Made by a program: the position numbers and the translations under genes
Part shown: positions 60,318 through 64,000 of the stretch, in pieces
Numbering within the stretch: the stretch's first letter is position 1
How the letters are laid out: each line of letters begins with the position of its first letter
The notes under the pieces: generated by a model
Databases searched by the model: none
Seen by the model: only the letters and a program-made list of their open reading frames with translations
Told to the model about the DNA's origin: nothing
Assembly (NCBI GenBank): GCA_028583415.1
Contig: CM053267.1
Span: 13,835,769-13,899,768 of the forward strand
Length of the DNA: 64,000 nucleotides
Reading direction: 5' to 3'
Source: Protea cynaroides
Lineage: Eukaryota > Streptophyta > Magnoliopsida > Proteales > Proteaceae

Positions 60318-61401
60318 TTAGAATTTCTCACCATACAAGTAATGCCTCCAAGTCTTGATAGCATGAATGACCGCTGCCAACTCTAGGTCATGTGTAGGGT
60401 AGTTCTTCTCATGCTCCTTCAGTTGTCTTGAGGCATAGGCTATCACCTGTTCTCCTTGCATCAGCACACAACCCAGTCCCAAACCTGAAGCATCTACGTA
60501 TAGTGTGAATGGAAGGCCTGGAGCTGGAATAGTCAGTATAAGTGCTGATACCAGTCTTGACTTCAGTGTTTGGAAGCATTTCTCACATTCTTCAGTCCAT
60601 ATGAACTTCTCCCCCTTTTTGGTCAACCTGGTGAGTGGAACAGCAATCTTGAAATAATCCTCCACAAACCTTCTGTAGTATCCAGCTAAGGCCAGGAAGC
60701 TACGTAATTCAGCAACTGTCTTCGGTGCCTCCCATCCTACTATGGCTGAAATTTTTCTGGGATCTACCTTAATTCCTTCAGCAGACACCACGTGACCTAG
60801 GAAGGCCACTTCATCTAACCAAAATTCACATTTCTTGAATTTTGCATAGAGCTTCTCTCTTCTCAGTCTTTGTAATGCTGCTCTTAAATGCACTGCATGT
60901 GTCTCCTTGTTCTTGGAGTATACAAGAATATCATCTATGAATACGATAACCGACGTATCCAACATGTCATGGAATACTCGATTCATTAGCTCCATAAACG
61001 ATGCAGGTGCATTAGTCAACCCAAAGGACATCACAAGGAACTCATAGTGTCCATATCTCGTCCTGAAAGCTGTTTTGGGAATGTCTGCCTCCTTTATTTT
61101 GAGTTGATGATACCCTGACCTCTGATCAATCTTTGAGAATACACTCGACCCTTGCAGTTGATCAAACAAATCATCTATTCTTGGTAGTGGGTATCTGTTC
61201 TTGATGGTGAGCTTGTTTAACTCTCGATAGTCCATACAAAGACGTACACTACCATCCTTCTTCTTGACAAAAGCATAGGTGCTCCCCAAGGTGAGATACT
61301 TGGCCTTATAAATCCCTTGTCTAACAGTTCTTGCAGCTGAGTTTTCAACTCCTTCAACTCGATAGGAGCCATCCGGTATGGTGCTTTAGATACAGGTGCC
61401 A
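60318..61401 (-). pseudogene. Element O reverse transcriptase and RNase H
   Basis: RT and RNase H in one long frame, 61289-60318. Motifs in order: MDYRELNKLTIKNRYPLPRI, SKIDQRSGYHQL (first catalytic Asp), FLVMSFGLTNAPASF, VIVFIDDILVYSK (catalytic DD), LGHVVSAEGIKVDP, GYYRRFVEDYFKIA. RNase H has YVDASGLGLGCVLMQ and HDLELAAVIHAIKTWRHYL, and a stop after GEKF at 60318 (TAA). The RT start lies in another frame (61402-61260: RMAPIELKELKTQLQELLDK, GFIRP, PWGAP), so a single-base shift near 61270 breaks it. It is the best preserved RT in the window. It copies element RNA into cDNA. Confidence 0.93.
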
Positions 61402-61699
61402 CCGCTTGTCACACCCCAATTCCACACATTTCAGAATGGTGTAATGAACCGCTAATAAACCAACGGTTCAACCAGGATCTCAAATAGGCTATCCCCGTGC
61501 TAACTGAACCCCCATACATCCATGTCATAATCAGAGTAAATACACAATAGCGGAAGTCTTATAATAAAATGAACTGAGAAACTAAGATGGTATTAATAAT
61601 TTAATAGCAAATTATTTTGTTTCCAACTAAGACATAAATATTTAAATACCAAATACATGTCTTAATAAATCCAAATAAAGAAACCTATAAAACATCTAA

Positions 61700-61830
61700 T
61701 CAAATACACACGAGTTGCACTCGCAAGAGGAGTCGTGTGCATCCTCTTCAGCTCCAGCTTCTATCGCCGCTATCGTCCCGTATGCAGAAGCATTTATATA
61801 ATCTTCAACCGTATAACCTGCATCATCAAC
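61700..61830 (-). other. LTR coding-like segment, solo LTR I copy
   Basis: Minus strand VDDAGYTVEDYINASAYGTI, continues AAIEAGAEEDAHD and ends SSCECNSCV. It is preceded by ATTTTTAG. Confidence 0.5.
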
Positions 61831-62831
61831 TAAAAATATTTGACGTCGAGGGGTGAGCACACATCACGGCTCAGTGAGTAGCCAAAATAATGCAACAATA
61901 CATATGCATGCAAAAAGTCAATTTATATCTTTGGTCCGGTTTAAAGTTTGCAGTATGCAATAGAAAGGTTTAGGTAGCCAAAGGTCGCGTTTATTGACCC
62001 CGCCTCTATACACGAGTGTGTGATGTTACCCGAAGATCACGTTTATCGTCAACTCACATGTACCCCATCATGAACATTATATAACAAAGGTTACGTTTAT
62101 TGCTATATAGTGCCATACCAACACGTAAGCCCCTGTTGGCGAGGGCTGCAAACTGGGCTCGCAACTAACCAATCCTAATGCCAAACAGTGTATCCAAGGC
62201 CTCACCCCAGCATCCCTCAGAATGTTCATAGAGATAGAGCTAAGGCCCCCCGGTAGAGTCAGAGACTACAAGGACCGAGACCACCTTCCCTGATACCCTA
62301 CGACATAATAGTTCTGCTAAAGTAATGGCAATACAATGATGTCAATGCACAAGACTTGAGTTAGAGATAGAGCTAAAGGGCTGAGACCCGCCAAAGATTA
62401 ACGTTTATTGACGTTCTCATCACACCTCCCCTGATACTCGCTCGCATCAAGTACATCAACCACACACATACAAGCACATGCATATTCCTATCATCATCAT
62501 CACTATGTTATAAACAATAAAGTAAATATGCATGAACAAATAATAGAAATATTGGATGGCATGTTGTATGCACATTACAAACATATTCGCATAGAATCAA
62601 GCATGGCATGGGACTCAAGAAATAGAAAACAGTTTATTATTAACCAATTTAGTTTGGAGTTATGGTTCCTCACCTTAGCTTGCTAATAGATACTTTTTCA
62701 AGCTTTAGAATCACCTTTATATTGTTATTATATTGCTAAAAAACCTAACAAAGTCGATAGAACTTAATTAGAATTTATTCAAAATTTAAAAACTACTCTG
62801 TTAACTGAAGGTCGATGCTAGGGTCGATGCT

Positions 62832-62855
62832 AGGGTCGATGGGTCTATCGACCCT
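62832..62855. repeat. LTR hairpin, I type
   Basis: AGGGTCGAT and ATCGACCCT form a perfect 9-bp stem around a 6-base loop. Confidence 0.8.
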
Positions 62856-63703
62856 TCCCTCTTTCTGGACTTCCCGAATGCTGAGGGTCGATGGTCAGGA
62901 ATACCTAGGGTCGGATGGCCTATCGACCCTGGGTGCGACCCTTGGTGCACTCTGGTCTAATTTCCACTTTTAATCCATTCTTCGTGCTTGAGATCCTATG
63001 GCTTGCTCCTACATTCATTCCATGATCTAAAACCATGTATAACCCACCTAGATAGCTTTCATGCACTTTCCTATGGTTTTCCATGAAAACGTAACCATAG
63101 ATTGATGGTTTGGGTTTCTCCGAGATCACACTCTCAACATTAACTAACCTAAGGTCTGTAAAAACTCATGGAATTAGTATCCATACCTGAGAAGATTAAT
63201 CTTTCTCTACAACTCTTCTCTTTTGGCTTAATTTCTCTTCTTTCCCTTTCTTCTTCCTCTTTCCTTCTCCTCTCTTTCTCTCAATTCGATTAGGGTTGTG
63301 AAAGGAGTGAAAGTGGCTTAGGGACATCCTCTAAATAGAGTAGGAATATCCTAAAATAAGTCCCTTTGAGATTAGGAAAGAACCCCATTCGAAAATATGG
63401 AAATTTCTAAATTTCTATTTTCTGCGGTAACCGAGGGTCGATGGGAGGGTCGATGATCCCGTCGACCCTAGGGGTATAAGTTGTCCGACCCTCCCTCCAA
63501 AACCGAGGGTCTGACTTTCTGTTTTGGGAGGTCCGACCCTGCTTAGCTGGGTATGCGACCCTTCCCCTATTTTAAGTGTTTTTGGGTCGATTTGATTCCT
63601 GGGATCTCGATCTCCTTCACGCCCTTGGTCCATTTGACTCGACCATGATGGGTAAACCTAGTTCAAGGTGGTAAGACCGGGTTAGATTGACACGGGTCTT
63701 ACA

Positions 63704-64000
63704 CCGCTGGTAGGAGGTCTATCACAAACTCAGTAGCCCTGTCAGGTGATAATCCGGGTAGGTCTTCTAGAAACACGCCAGGAAATTCCCATACTACTTT
63801 GATATCCTCCATTCTTGGCAAGTCAGCGGTAACGTCCACCACTGATACAAGGTATCCTACTCCTCCTTTCTCTAAGCACTTCCTTGCTTTTAGGGCTGAG
63901 AGTATAAGTTTTCTCTTTCTAGGCAGCTTAGCCCCTTTAAAATTGAACTTCGTCCCTTCACTGTCCTTGAACACCAACTTCTTCTCAGCACATAATAGGT
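63704..64000 (-). pseudogene. Element O region between protease and RT (runs off the edge)
   Basis: One open frame to the window edge: GAKLPRKRKLILSALKARKC, GVGYLVSVVDVTADLPRMED, then WEFPGVFLEDLPGLSPDRAT and EFVIDLLPAV, the conserved stretch upstream of RT in Ty3/gypsy pol. The reading stops at the solo LTR. If LTR I and one CCGCT copy are disregarded, the frame meets the RT start at 61401, so this piece and 60318-61401 are one gene. Confidence 0.9.

Larger units (their letters stand above)
61407..63703 (-). mobile_element. Solo LTR I (2297 bp) inserted in element O pol
   Basis: Edges TGTCACACCCC and CGGGTCTTACA, same family as A, C, D, F and O. A perfect 5-bp duplication CCGCT flanks it (61402-61406, 63704-63708). 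No primer site, gag or pol follows on either side; the host pol reading resumes exactly at the duplication. Hairpin-word clusters are at 62807-62945 and 63430-63560 with a weak TATA-like core (CTCTATTTAGAGG, minus strand) between. This is the normal product of recombination between the two LTRs of an inserted element. Confidence 0.93.
47842..64000 (-). mobile_element. Element O: Tekay/Del-type Ty3/gypsy element, hosting C and I (runs off right edge)
   Basis: Minus strand. From the right edge: protease/RT linker (64000-63704), solo LTR I, RT, RNase H, integrase, chromodomain-like tail (61401-58500), duplicated polypurine block, then the 3' LTR, which element C splits. The outer left flank is AGATC (47837-47841). 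Its gag, 5' LTR and right duplication lie outside. It is the best preserved pol in the window but has frameshifts and a deletion in integrase. Confidence 0.9.

Overview
This window is plant nuclear DNA. It is AT-rich, intron-bearing and dominated by nested LTR retrotransposons, and I see no bacterial or organellar features. The only intact host gene I can support is a spliced GARP/MYB-like transcription factor on the minus strand (32762-35886, six exons, 487 codons). I cannot name the species.

Layout. 1-18209: element A, a decayed minus-strand Ty3/gypsy chromovirus-type (Tekay/Del-like) element whose pol is split by two nested, oppositely oriented giant solo LTRs (B1, 2933-13005; B2, 3044-7581). 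A's 5' LTR is 15906-18209. 18210-21834: the 3' part of a plus-strand relative (D), into which A inserted. 21840-22872: a copia pol fragment (E) interrupted by D and by element F. 22873-26930: F, a plus-strand Tekay-type 5' LTR, primer site and leader carrying a decayed antisense accessory gene. 26936-28027: an unrelated LTR (G1). 28028-30095: a second copia remnant (H). 30555-32293: a non-autonomous Mutator-like element with a 9-bp target duplication. 32762-35886: the GARP gene. 36363-40500: a tandem duplication, a SINE-like fragment, a hAT-type element, LINE pieces and a second copy of the G LTR (G2). 40500-44004: low-complexity DNA without genes. 44308-45613: a TIR element between TA microsatellites. 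46800-47841: the 5' end of another LTR element (J). 47842-64000: minus-strand Tekay-type element O, running off the right edge. A complete but pol-deleted relative (C, 49426-57670) sits in O's 3' LTR, and a solo LTR (I, 61407-63703) sits in O's pol.

The insertion order can be read from target-site duplications: AAGTC (B1), CAAAG (B2), GGTAT (C), CCGCT (I), GAAGG (G2), TATATTTTA (the Mutator-like element) and TTTACATG/TTTACAAG (the hAT-type element). A, C, D, F, I and O share one LTR architecture beginning TGTAAGACC and ending GTGTGACA or a close variant, with a TGGTATCAGAGC primer site wherever the 5' leader is visible.

Two properties of this LTR family stand out. Each copy carries clusters of a short hairpin whose stem keeps a GGTC/GACC core while the flanking stem bases change together on both arms. 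Near the inner end of every LTR there is also a short coding-like segment (TVEDYMNAPMYGHVA and variants, often followed by SSCECNSCVF), conserved at the amino-acid level and preceded by a splice-acceptor-like tract. I know of no description of either, and they are the best candidates for something undescribed here.
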